Of a stretch of 7,582 bases of DNA, positions 1 to 4,532 are shown piece by piece. The stretch spans positions 1-7,582 of the forward strand of contig JBGOUV010000347.1 in NCBI GenBank assembly GCA_041477815.1, given 5' to 3'. Made by a program: the position numbers and the translations under genes. Source of the stretch: JBGOUV01 sp041477815 (lineage in GTDB: Bacteria; Acidobacteriota; Terriglobia; Bryobacterales; JACQDG01). Below the pieces are notes generated by a model. It had not been told where the DNA came from, did no database searches, and was given only the letters and a program-made list of their open reading frames with translations. Position 1 is the stretch's first letter; each line of letters opens with the position of its first letter.

Positions 1-1
1 C

Positions 2-124
2 CTCAACGCCAAGATCCAGTGGGTCAAGTACACCGCTCGTGGCTTTCGCAATCAGCAGAACTTCAAGACCGCCATCTACTTCCATTGCGGCGGCCTCGAC
101 CTGGCACCCTCACCCACTAAATAG
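2..124 (+). CDS. ISL3-type transposase, C-terminal fragment
   Basis: This is the last 40 residues of an ORF that enters from beyond the left edge and stops at TAG 122-124. The peptide contains the stretch ARGFRNQQNFKTAIYFHCGG, ending LDLAPSPTK. A GFRN-x-x-NF-x-x-x-I motif close to the C-terminus is typical of DDE transposases of the ISL3 (IS204/IS1001/IS1096/IS1165) family. The catalytic residues lie outside the window, so activity cannot be judged. Just after and overlapping the stop is a sequence resembling an ISL3 terminal inverted repeat, which fits the 3' end of an insertion sequence. The family call is from recall of the C-terminal motif; transposase seems secure, the exact family less so. 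Confidence 0.75.
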   Translation, partial: LNAKIQWVKYTARGFRNQQNFKTAIYFHCGGLDLAPSPTK

Positions 125-135
125 CCGGAAGGCGC
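111..135. repeat. Probable right terminal inverted repeat of the ISL3-type element
   Basis: Read on the minus strand this begins GCGCCTTCCGGCTATTTAG and then GTGGGTG. ISL3-family ends usually begin GGCTCTTC, often followed by CG and a T-rich then G-rich stretch, so the inner bases fit well and the outermost four are altered. It overlaps the transposase stop codon, as IS ends often do. The left end is outside the window, so the pair and the target duplication cannot be checked. Confidence 0.4.
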
Positions 136-301
136 AGACGGATTTTAGCCTTCAACTACGTCTGGGACACCTTCAGCTTTCCGGCCAACTCTCTTGTGTG
201 AGGGTCGGCCCAATAACTTCCTTGCAGTATCAGAAGTATCATATGATCCCAGACTGGGATCCGTTCGACAGGACGTAGGTTTGGGGAACGCAAGCGGCGG
301 G
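136..301. other. Intergenic region between IS end and PD40 gene
   Basis: No convincing gene is seen here on either strand. A minus-strand reading frame that runs across it belongs to a shadow of the neighbouring PD40 gene and has no start or homology of its own. The only structures noticed are the palindromes at 238-261 and the hairpin at 294-311. The stretch probably represents the 3' flank of the PD40 gene next to the insertion point of the IS. Confidence 0.6.
238..261. repeat. Two overlapping palindromes
   Basis: Positions 238-247 read ATCATATGAT, a perfect 10-bp palindrome. Positions 245-261 read GATCCCAGACTGGGATC, an 8-bp inverted repeat around one central base. The one-base spacer rules out an ordinary RNA hairpin, so a dimeric DNA-binding site is more plausible than a terminator. 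No gene start lies directly downstream on either strand, so the role is unknown and chance is possible. Confidence 0.3.
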
Positions 302-311
302 TTACCGCCGC
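294..311 (-). terminator. Possible hairpin at the 3' end of the PD40 gene
   Basis: GCGGCGG (294-300) pairs with CCGCCGC (305-311) around a 4-nt loop that contains most of the PD40 stop codon. On the minus strand the stem is followed by TTGCGTTCCCC, which is not a proper U-tract. It could be a weak terminator or a 3'-end stabilising hairpin; it is not a canonical intrinsic terminator. Confidence 0.3.
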
Positions 312-1279
312 GCTCGCTTCTTGTTGAAATGATATAGGAAGATTCCGTATCCCACGCCGGCCTCGTCCTTGCTCATGGCGAGCTGGAAGGCCATGGTGTT
401 CCCGTCGGTCGAGATCACCGGGTTGGACGCCTTGAAGCCTTCGTAATCGGTGAAGAAGGTCAGCCGCTCGAAGTTTTTCCCGGTCCCGTCCAACTTCAGC
501 TTCCAGATGTCCACGTGGTGCGAGCCTTGGCCGTTGCCTTGCCGATCGGCTTCCACGAAGGTGTGCTGCCCGTCGGGAAAGATGCCTTCCACCTCGTTGT
601 AGGTGTCGGGCGACAGGGAGAAGTTCGTGGTACGGTCGGTTTTTAAGTCCAGCCCCATGACCTCGGCCTTGTCCCCGGGCCGATAGCAGGTGTAGGTGAG
701 CTTGGTGTCGTCGTCGTAGAAGTCCTGGGCCTCCATCCGGCAGGACGGATCCTGGCTTTCGAGCGACATCCTCTTGTTGACGAGCCGCGGCGCCCCGGCG
801 GAGTAGTCGAGGTCGGCGACGTAGAGGCGCGACTGGCCCTCGGTATTGGACCAGGCGAGGCGCAAGGCCTTCTTCGAAACCGCAGCACCCTCGCTCAGGC
901 GCTGGTCCAGGCGTACCAGCGGCAGCGAGCCGTCCCGGCGAAGAATCCACAGCTCCGACTCCCGCGCGCGGCTGGTCCGGAGGTCCTTGAACTTCTCCGG
1001 TCCGACGATCAGGTAATCGCCGTTCACCAGGTACTGCACCCGCAAGAACGCCGCCCCCGGAATCGAGCAGGTCAGGCAGCGGATGCGCCGCGTGGCCAGG
1101 TCGATCTCGAAGGCGTCGCCGAAGCTCTTGGCCATGAAGGCGACCTTCTGGTTGTCCGGCGAGAAATCGGCCCGCTCTCCGAACCAGGTCAACTGCTCGA
1201 GGTGCGCCGGCAGCGCTTCCAGCGGGGACCCCTTCTTTACCGCGGGGGCCAGTAAGAGCCACAGCAGGATTTCGGTCAT
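302..1279 (-). CDS. PD40/TolB-like beta-propeller protein, probably exported
   Basis: This encodes a 325-residue protein resembling WD40-like PD40 (TolB-type) propellers, which usually act as periplasmic or extracytoplasmic binding scaffolds. Visible blades include FSPDNQKVAFMAKS (about 39-52), a middle region with repeated beta-strand pairs such as LWILRRDGSLPLV and SRLYVADLDYS, and a last blade with STDGNTMAFQLA (290-301). The N-terminus, MTEILLWLLLAPAVKKG, looks like a short, weakly charged signal peptide. A CxxC pair (Cys68, Cys71) follows the first blade. I chose ATG 1279 because GGAG lies 3 nt upstream; an in-frame ATG at 1288 and a GTG at 1315 are alternatives without a visible Shine-Dalgarno. 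The gene is divergent from aroF, and its start sits next to the aroF promoter. No enzymatic motif is seen and the specific role is unknown. Confidence 0.8.
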   Translation of the reverse strand: MTEILLWLLLAPAVKKGSPLEALPAHLEQLTWFGERADFSPDNQKVAFMAKSFGDAFEIDLATRRIRCLTCSIPGAAFLRVQYLVNGDYLIVGPEKFKDLRTSRARESELWILRRDGSLPLVRLDQRLSEGAAVSKKALRLAWSNTEGQSRLYVADLDYSAGAPRLVNKRMSLESQDPSCRMEAQDFYDDDTKLTYTCYRPGDKAEVMGLDLKTDRTTNFSLSPDTYNEVEGIFPDGQHTFVEADRQGNGQGSHHVDIWKLKLDGTGKNFERLTFFTDYEGFKASNPVISTDGNTMAFQLAMSKDEAGVGYGIFLYHFNKKRARR

Positions 1280-1297
1280 GCGCTCCATTGTACGCTG

Positions 1298-1327
1298 TTG
1301 ACAGGGGCTGTCCACCTGTGGTTGAAT
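1298..1327 (+). promoter_or_regulatory. Predicted sigma70-type promoter of the aroF leader
   Basis: A perfect -35 box TTGACA (1298-1303) is separated by 18 bp from TTGAAT (1322-1327), which matches the -10 consensus at 4 of 6 positions and is preceded by TG at 1319-1320 (extended -10 form). Transcription would start near 1334-1336, at or just before the ATG of the leader peptide. The -35 box is only 10 nt from the nearest candidate start of the divergent PD40 gene, so the two 5' regions are closely packed. This is a sequence-based prediction only. Confidence 0.6.
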
Positions 1328-1335
1328 AGGGCTTC

Positions 1336-1392
1336 ATGCGCCGGGTCTACGCCTACTTTTGGTCGTTTCGATTTACGGGCCCCATCCCGTAG
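1336..1392 (+). CDS. Aromatic-rich leader peptide of the aroF attenuator
   Basis: An 18-codon ORF from ATG 1336 to TAG 1390-1392 encodes MRRVYAYFWSFRFTGPIP. Residues 5-13 contain two Tyr, one Trp and three Phe, the three end products of the pathway that the downstream enzyme starts. This is the hallmark of a leader peptide whose translation senses charged tRNA supply, as in the E. coli pheA, trp and his leaders. An in-frame TAG at 1327-1329 fixes 1336 as the start. AGGG at 1328-1331 is a possible short-spaced Shine-Dalgarno, but the predicted transcription start makes a leaderless message equally likely. The last Phe codon (1372-1374) is the 5' foot of the protector hairpin, and the stop codon lies inside the antiterminator arm. 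It is too short for routine gene callers. Confidence 0.87.
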   Translation: MRRVYAYFWSFRFTGPIP

Positions 1393-1393
1393 A
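1372..1393 (+). promoter_or_regulatory. Protector (anti-antiterminator) hairpin of the aroF attenuator
   Basis: TTTACGGG (1372-1379) pairs with CCCGTAGA (1386-1393) around the 6-nt loop CCCCAT: seven Watson-Crick pairs and one G-U. The 3' arm takes up seven of the 12 bases needed for the antiterminator. In the absence of leader translation this hairpin would hold the antiterminator arm and favour termination. A ribosome stalled on the Tyr/Phe/Trp codons just upstream would cover or disturb the 5' arm and release it. Confidence 0.65.
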
Positions 1394-1450
1394 GTGGGCG
1401 CAGGTTTCGCATCGGGGCAATAAGAAAGACAAACCCAACCCACTCTACGG
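1387..1450 (+). promoter_or_regulatory. Antiterminator structure of the aroF attenuator
   Basis: CCGTAGAGTGGG (1387-1398) is perfectly complementary over 12 bases to CCCACTCTACGG (1439-1450), which makes up most of the 5' arm, the loop and the first 3'-arm base of the downstream terminator. A further 5-bp stem (GGTTT 1403-1407 with AAACC 1431-1435) can stack inside it across a small internal loop. Formation excludes the terminator, so transcription would continue into aroF. The leader stop codon TAG (1390-1392) is inside the 5' arm, so a ribosome completing the leader would block this pairing. Confidence 0.82.
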
Positions 1451-1467
1451 AGTGGGTTTTTCATTTT
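1437..1467 (+). terminator. Intrinsic terminator/attenuator upstream of aroF
   Basis: AACCCACTC (1437-1445) pairs with GAGTGGGTT (1450-1458) in a 9-bp stem closed by the loop TACG. In RNA this gives C(UACG)G, a member of the exceptionally stable UNCG tetraloop class. The stem runs into TTTTTCATTTT (1457-1467). It ends 11 nt before the aroF start, so it cannot serve an upstream gene and must act as a premature termination site for the aroF transcript. Confidence 0.9.
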
Positions 1468-1473
1468 GAGGAG
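1468..1473 (+). promoter_or_regulatory. aroF ribosome binding site
   Basis: GAGGAG sits 5 nt upstream of ATG 1479 and directly after the terminator U-tract. It is outside the terminator stem, so the terminator acts on transcription rather than by hiding the ribosome binding site. It also decides the aroF start in favour of ATG 1479 over the in-frame ATG at 1491. Confidence 0.85.
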
Positions 1474-1478
1474 CAGCG

Positions 1479-2489
1479 ATGATTATCTCTATGAAGCTGG
1501 GGGCGACGAAGGAACAGGTGGATCATGTTTGTCAGAGGATTCAGGAATTCAAATACAAGGTGCACTCCATCCGGGGCGAGGAGCGGGTGGTGATCGCGGC
1601 GCTGGGGATCGGGGACGTGACGCACTGCCTGGAGTCGTTGCAGGCGGCGCCGGGGGTGGAGAGCGCGGTGGCCATCTCGGCGCCGTACAAGCTGGTGAGC
1701 CGGCAGTTCCAGCGGGAGCGAAGCCGCGTCCAGGTGGACGGGGCCGTGTTCGGGGGCGAGGAGTTCGTGGTGATTGCCGGACCGTGCTCGGTGGAGAGCG
1801 AGAAGCAGCTCCTGACCACGGCCACGGCGGTGGCCAAAGCCGGGGCGAAGATGCTGCGCGGCGGGGCGTTCAAGCCGCGAACGTCGCCCTATGACTTTCA
1901 GGGCCTGGAAGCCGAAGGCCTCAAACTGTTGAAGAAGGCCCGCCAGGAGACCGGGCTCGCCGTGATCACCGAGGTGATGAGCGACGGCGACGTGGGGCTG
2001 GTGGCCGAGTACGCCGACATGCTCCAGATCGGGGCGCGGAACATGCAGAACTACGCCCTGCTGAAGGTGCTGGGCAAAGCCGGCAGGCCGGTGATGCTGA
2101 AGCGGGGGCTGAGCTCCACCATCAAGGAGCTGCTGCTTTCCGCCGAGTACGTGGTGTCGCACGGGAACCCCCACGTGGTCCTGTGCGAGCGCGGGATTCG
2201 GACGTTCGAGACGGCTACGCGCAATACCTTCGATATCGGAGCGGTGCCGGTGCTGCGGGAGCTGACGCATCTGCCGGTGGTGCTGGATCCGGCGCACGCG
2301 ACGGGGAAGAGCAGCCTGATCCCGCCCCTGGCGCGGGCGTCGGTGGCGGTGGGAGCGGATGGGTTGATGGTCGAGGTACATCCGTGTCCGGAAGAGGCGT
2401 ACAGCGACGGGGCGCAGTCGCTCACCATTGAGGCGTTTCAGAAGATGATGAACGATCTGCAGCCTTACCTGGCGCTCTGGAAGGTTTAA
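1479..2489 (+). CDS. aroF: 3-deoxy-7-phosphoheptulonate synthase (DAHP synthase, type I beta)
   Basis: This cytoplasmic enzyme condenses phosphoenolpyruvate with erythrose 4-phosphate to DAHP, the committed first step of the shikimate pathway. The 336 residues match the Thermotoga maritima-type enzyme in length. Residues 1-70 form the N-terminal ferredoxin-like regulatory domain, which in that class mediates feedback inhibition by Phe or Tyr. The catalytic TIM barrel follows, with IAGPCSVES (99-107), RGGAFKPRTSPYDFQG (127-142), QIGARNMQNY (183-192), KRGLSSTIKE (208-217), DPAHATGKSS (270-279) and VEVHPCPEEAYSDGAQSL (298-315). The expected metal ligands Cys103, His273, Glu299 and Asp310 are all present, so the enzyme looks active. 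It is preceded by a leader peptide and attenuator that should couple its transcription to aromatic aminoacyl-tRNA supply. The stop codon overlaps that of the convergent lactonase gene. Confidence 0.97.
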   Translation: MIISMKLGATKEQVDHVCQRIQEFKYKVHSIRGEERVVIAALGIGDVTHCLESLQAAPGVESAVAISAPYKLVSRQFQRERSRVQVDGAVFGGEEFVVIAGPCSVESEKQLLTTATAVAKAGAKMLRGGAFKPRTSPYDFQGLEAEGLKLLKKARQETGLAVITEVMSDGDVGLVAEYADMLQIGARNMQNYALLKVLGKAGRPVMLKRGLSSTIKELLLSAEYVVSHGNPHVVLCERGIRTFETATRNTFDIGAVPVLRELTHLPVVLDPAHATGKSSLIPPLARASVAVGADGLMVEVHPCPEEAYSDGAQSLTIEAFQKMMNDLQPYLALWKV

Positions 2490-3316
2490 AAGGTGCGGGT
2501 TCCGGGAATCCGGGTGGCAACGTAGTAGACAGAGGTGCGTGCGGTGATGTAGAGGCCGGAGAAACCGCGGCCCCAGGCGCAGTTGCTGGGTGTCTCGGGA
2601 ACGGGGATGGTCCCCAGGTGCCGGCCGGTCGCGGTGAAAACCCAGATGCCGCCGGGACCCGTGACGTACAGGTTGCCGGCTTCATCGGTCTTCAAGCCGT
2701 CGGCGGCGCCGGGCAGGTCCGACTTCAGCTCGGCCAGCAGGCGACCTTTCGAGAGCGAGCCGTCGCCGGCGATCTCGAAGGCCCAAACCTGCTGCCGGCC
2801 GCTGTCGGCCACGTAGAGCGTGAGCTGCTTGGGGCTGAGGGCGACGCCGTTGGGACGCTCCACCTCGCGCGTGGCCACCAGCACTTCCCCCTGGCGCGTG
2901 ATCTGGTAGACGGCCGAGCCGGTCTTGGCGAGGTCGGAGAAGTAAATGCTGCCGTCGATCGCGTACACCAGGTCGTTGGGGGCTTGGAGGGACTTCGCCA
3001 GCACCGTGATGCGGCCGTCCTTCTCGGTGCGGGTGACGCGCCCGGCGCCGCCCTCGCAGGCGAGCAGGCGGCCCTGGTGATCGAAGGTCAGTCCGTTGGC
3101 GCGGTTCGACTTCTCCCGAAACACCGTCATCTCTCCCCCTCCCGGACCGGGACGTCCAGGCGGGAAGTCGTATTTCATGATGCGCTCGGCGGGAATGTCG
3201 CTGAACAGCAAAAACCCGATCCGGCTGAAGACCGGACCTTCGGTGAATTGGAAGTCGCCGGCGATCTTCTCGACACGGGCCGCCGGGTTCCACACATCGC
3301 GCCAGGCAGTTTGCAT
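2486..3316 (-). CDS. SMP-30/gluconolactonase/LRE-like protein
   Basis: This encodes a 276-residue six-bladed beta-propeller of the SMP-30/gluconolactonase family, whose members hydrolyse sugar lactones or related esters using a single divalent metal. The family signatures are in order: FTEGPVF (24-30, Glu26), SNRANGLTFD (70-79), APNDLVYAIDGSIYFSD (112-128, Asn114), RPNGVALSP (154-162, Asn156), LYVADSG (167-173) and DGLKTDEAGNLYVTGPGGIWVF (207 onward, Asp207). Glu26, Asn156 and Asp207 correspond to the expected metal ligands. There is no signal peptide, so a cytoplasmic location is likely. ATG 3316 lies 4 nt after the stop of the upstream gene with only a weak, distant G-rich Shine-Dalgarno, which suggests translational coupling. 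It is the last gene of the operon. Substrate unknown; an aldonolactone is the simplest guess. Confidence 0.92.
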   Translation of the reverse strand: MQTAWRDVWNPAARVEKIAGDFQFTEGPVFSRIGFLLFSDIPAERIMKYDFPPGRPGPGGGEMTVFREKSNRANGLTFDHQGRLLACEGGAGRVTRTEKDGRITVLAKSLQAPNDLVYAIDGSIYFSDLAKTGSAVYQITRQGEVLVATREVERPNGVALSPKQLTLYVADSGRQQVWAFEIAGDGSLSKGRLLAELKSDLPGAADGLKTDEAGNLYVTGPGGIWVFTATGRHLGTIPVPETPSNCAWGRGFSGLYITARTSVYYVATRIPGTRTF

Positions 3317-3320
3317 CGGA

Positions 3321-4532
3321 TCAGGACCCCATTCCGTGAGCGTAATAGGAGTTCTTCGGCGCCCGGTACTTGATGTTCAGCATGGGTGTCTCGATTCGCT
3401 TCTGCCCCTGGTGGGCCGACTCCATCAGGAAAGAAGTTGCGCCGGTGGTGAGCAGGGTGCGCTCCACCGGATAGTGGGTCTTGCGGGTGATAAACATGCG
3501 CGCGATCGCGTCCACGAAGGGGCTGAAGTTGTTGGAGTTCTCGATCGGCACGTAGCACAGGGTGGAGTCGATTTGCTGGCGGCCCTTGACCCGCAGAGCG
3601 ACCAGGCTCTCGTTGACCATACCGCCCAGCATTAGGATGGTGGCGCGGAACCCGTCGTTGTATTCGAGGAAACAGGCCACCGGTCTCTTTACGAGATCCT
3701 GGGGACGCCCCGGCACGATCTTCTGCCCGCGCGAGAGCGCCGCGTGCAGCAGGTCATGGGACCAGCGGCCGTCGGCGCCGGCCTTCCACACGGCGTCTCC
3801 TTCGATCCGCTGCACGGCGCGCAGGCCCGTTTCCCCGCCCCGCCGCCTCTCGACGAAGCATTGCAGCTCTTCGGTGGCGTGGATGATGCCGCCGTCGGCG
3901 ACCCAGCTTCCGGCGACCCCCAGCGCGTCCTCGAACTCGGTGTCCAGCGGGAAATCGAGCTCCGGCCGCCGGAAGGTAATCGAGCCCGACGACCCCGCCA
4001 TCATGGGGAACTTCAGCTCGCGCGACTGGTCGTACATGGACTTCGCTTCCTTCCAGTCGTAGGAGAGGTGCTTGTCGCTGAATACCGGCACGGCGCGCCC
4101 CGAGCTGCGGAAAACCTTCATTACCTGCTGGAAGAACTTGTAGCGGGGATAGAGCTTCTGGTCCTTCTCGTTGGTGGGGTAGTCGCCGTGCTCGCCGACC
4201 AGCAGCACGCCGTCCACGGCCAGCTTTCCCGTTCCCAGGGTGAGGGCGTCGGCGATGGTGGGATGGATCTTGAAGCCGTAGGCCAGGGAGAGCCGGCGGC
4301 TGATGTCGGCGGGGTGCTCCTGGTCCACGTGGAGGGAGACTATGTCGCAGGGAGGAGGGTGGAACTTGTCGTTGATCCAGTAGCCTTCGAGGAAGCGGGT
4401 GATGAAGTTGTCGCTGTGCGAGCGGACGTGATAGGTGGTCGACAGGGCGGCGATCTTCTTGCGGGGTTCGGCGCCGCTGGCCGCGGCCGCGATCAGGCCC
4501 GTGGTGGTTTCCAGAAAGGTTCGGCGGTTCAT
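3321..4532 (-). CDS. Tat-exported protein of unknown function, possibly a divergent Gfo/Idh/MocA-like protein
   Basis: This encodes 403 residues starting MNRRTFLETTTGLIAAAASGAE, a twin-arginine signal (Arg3-Arg4, hydrophobic core, likely cleavage near residue 20), so the folded protein probably acts in the periplasm. I do not recognise a characterised family. The order of motifs resembles Gfo/Idh/MocA oxidoreductases: a first strand KKIAAL (25-30), HVDQEHPADISRRLSLAYGFKIHPTIADAL (68-97) like the ADP-binding half, AVDGVLLVGEHGDYP (105-119) in the place of the usual vDaVvIatP, FSDKHLSYDWKEAK (151-164) in the place of EKPla, and an EYNDGFRATILMLGG sheet (290-304). The glycine-rich GxGxxG dinucleotide motif is not present; STTYHVRSHS stands there. 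So cofactor binding is doubtful. The start ATG overlaps the receptor stop codon (TAATG), and the lactonase gene follows after 4 nt. This placement suggests a role in processing what the receptor imports. Confidence 0.85.
   Translation of the reverse strand: MNRRTFLETTTGLIAAAASGAEPRKKIAALSTTYHVRSHSDNFITRFLEGYWINDKFHPPPCDIVSLHVDQEHPADISRRLSLAYGFKIHPTIADALTLGTGKLAVDGVLLVGEHGDYPTNEKDQKLYPRYKFFQQVMKVFRSSGRAVPVFSDKHLSYDWKEAKSMYDQSRELKFPMMAGSSGSITFRRPELDFPLDTEFEDALGVAGSWVADGGIIHATEELQCFVERRRGGETGLRAVQRIEGDAVWKAGADGRWSHDLLHAALSRGQKIVPGRPQDLVKRPVACFLEYNDGFRATILMLGGMVNESLVALRVKGRQQIDSTLCYVPIENSNNFSPFVDAIARMFITRKTHYPVERTLLTTGATSFLMESAHQGQKRIETPMLNIKYRAPKNSYYAHGMGS

Noticed and set aside
39..278. A 79-codon plus-strand ORF at the left edge
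   Set aside because: It overlaps the transposase tail in a different frame, runs through non-coding sequence and has no recognisable content.
156..1337. A 393-codon minus-strand reading frame overlapping the PD40 gene in another frame
   Set aside because: Its product is a low-complexity Arg/Gly/Pro/Ala-rich sequence typical of a GC-rich shadow frame, while the other frame shows recognisable PD40 blades. Its 3' extension into 156-301 has no start or recognisable domain of its own.
1437..1467. The terminator as the 3' end of an upstream plus-strand gene
   Set aside because: There is no plus-strand gene upstream apart from the 18-codon leader; the neighbouring gene is divergent. The antiterminator complementarity shows a regulatory role.
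1336..1478. T-box riboswitch or other metabolite riboswitch upstream of aroF
   Set aside because: The region is too short and lacks a T-box consensus (TGGNACC-type) sequence or specifier loop; the aromatic-rich leader ORF and simple competing stems explain it better.
1461..2381. A long minus-strand frame (306 codons) opposite aroF
   Set aside because: It is rich in His, Arg, Gln and Pro with no domain, and lies opposite an unmistakable DAHP synthase.
2618..3373. A 251-codon plus-strand frame opposite the lactonase gene
   Set aside because: Shadow of the SMP-30 gene; Ala/Gly/Arg-rich, no ribosome binding site and no family resemblance.
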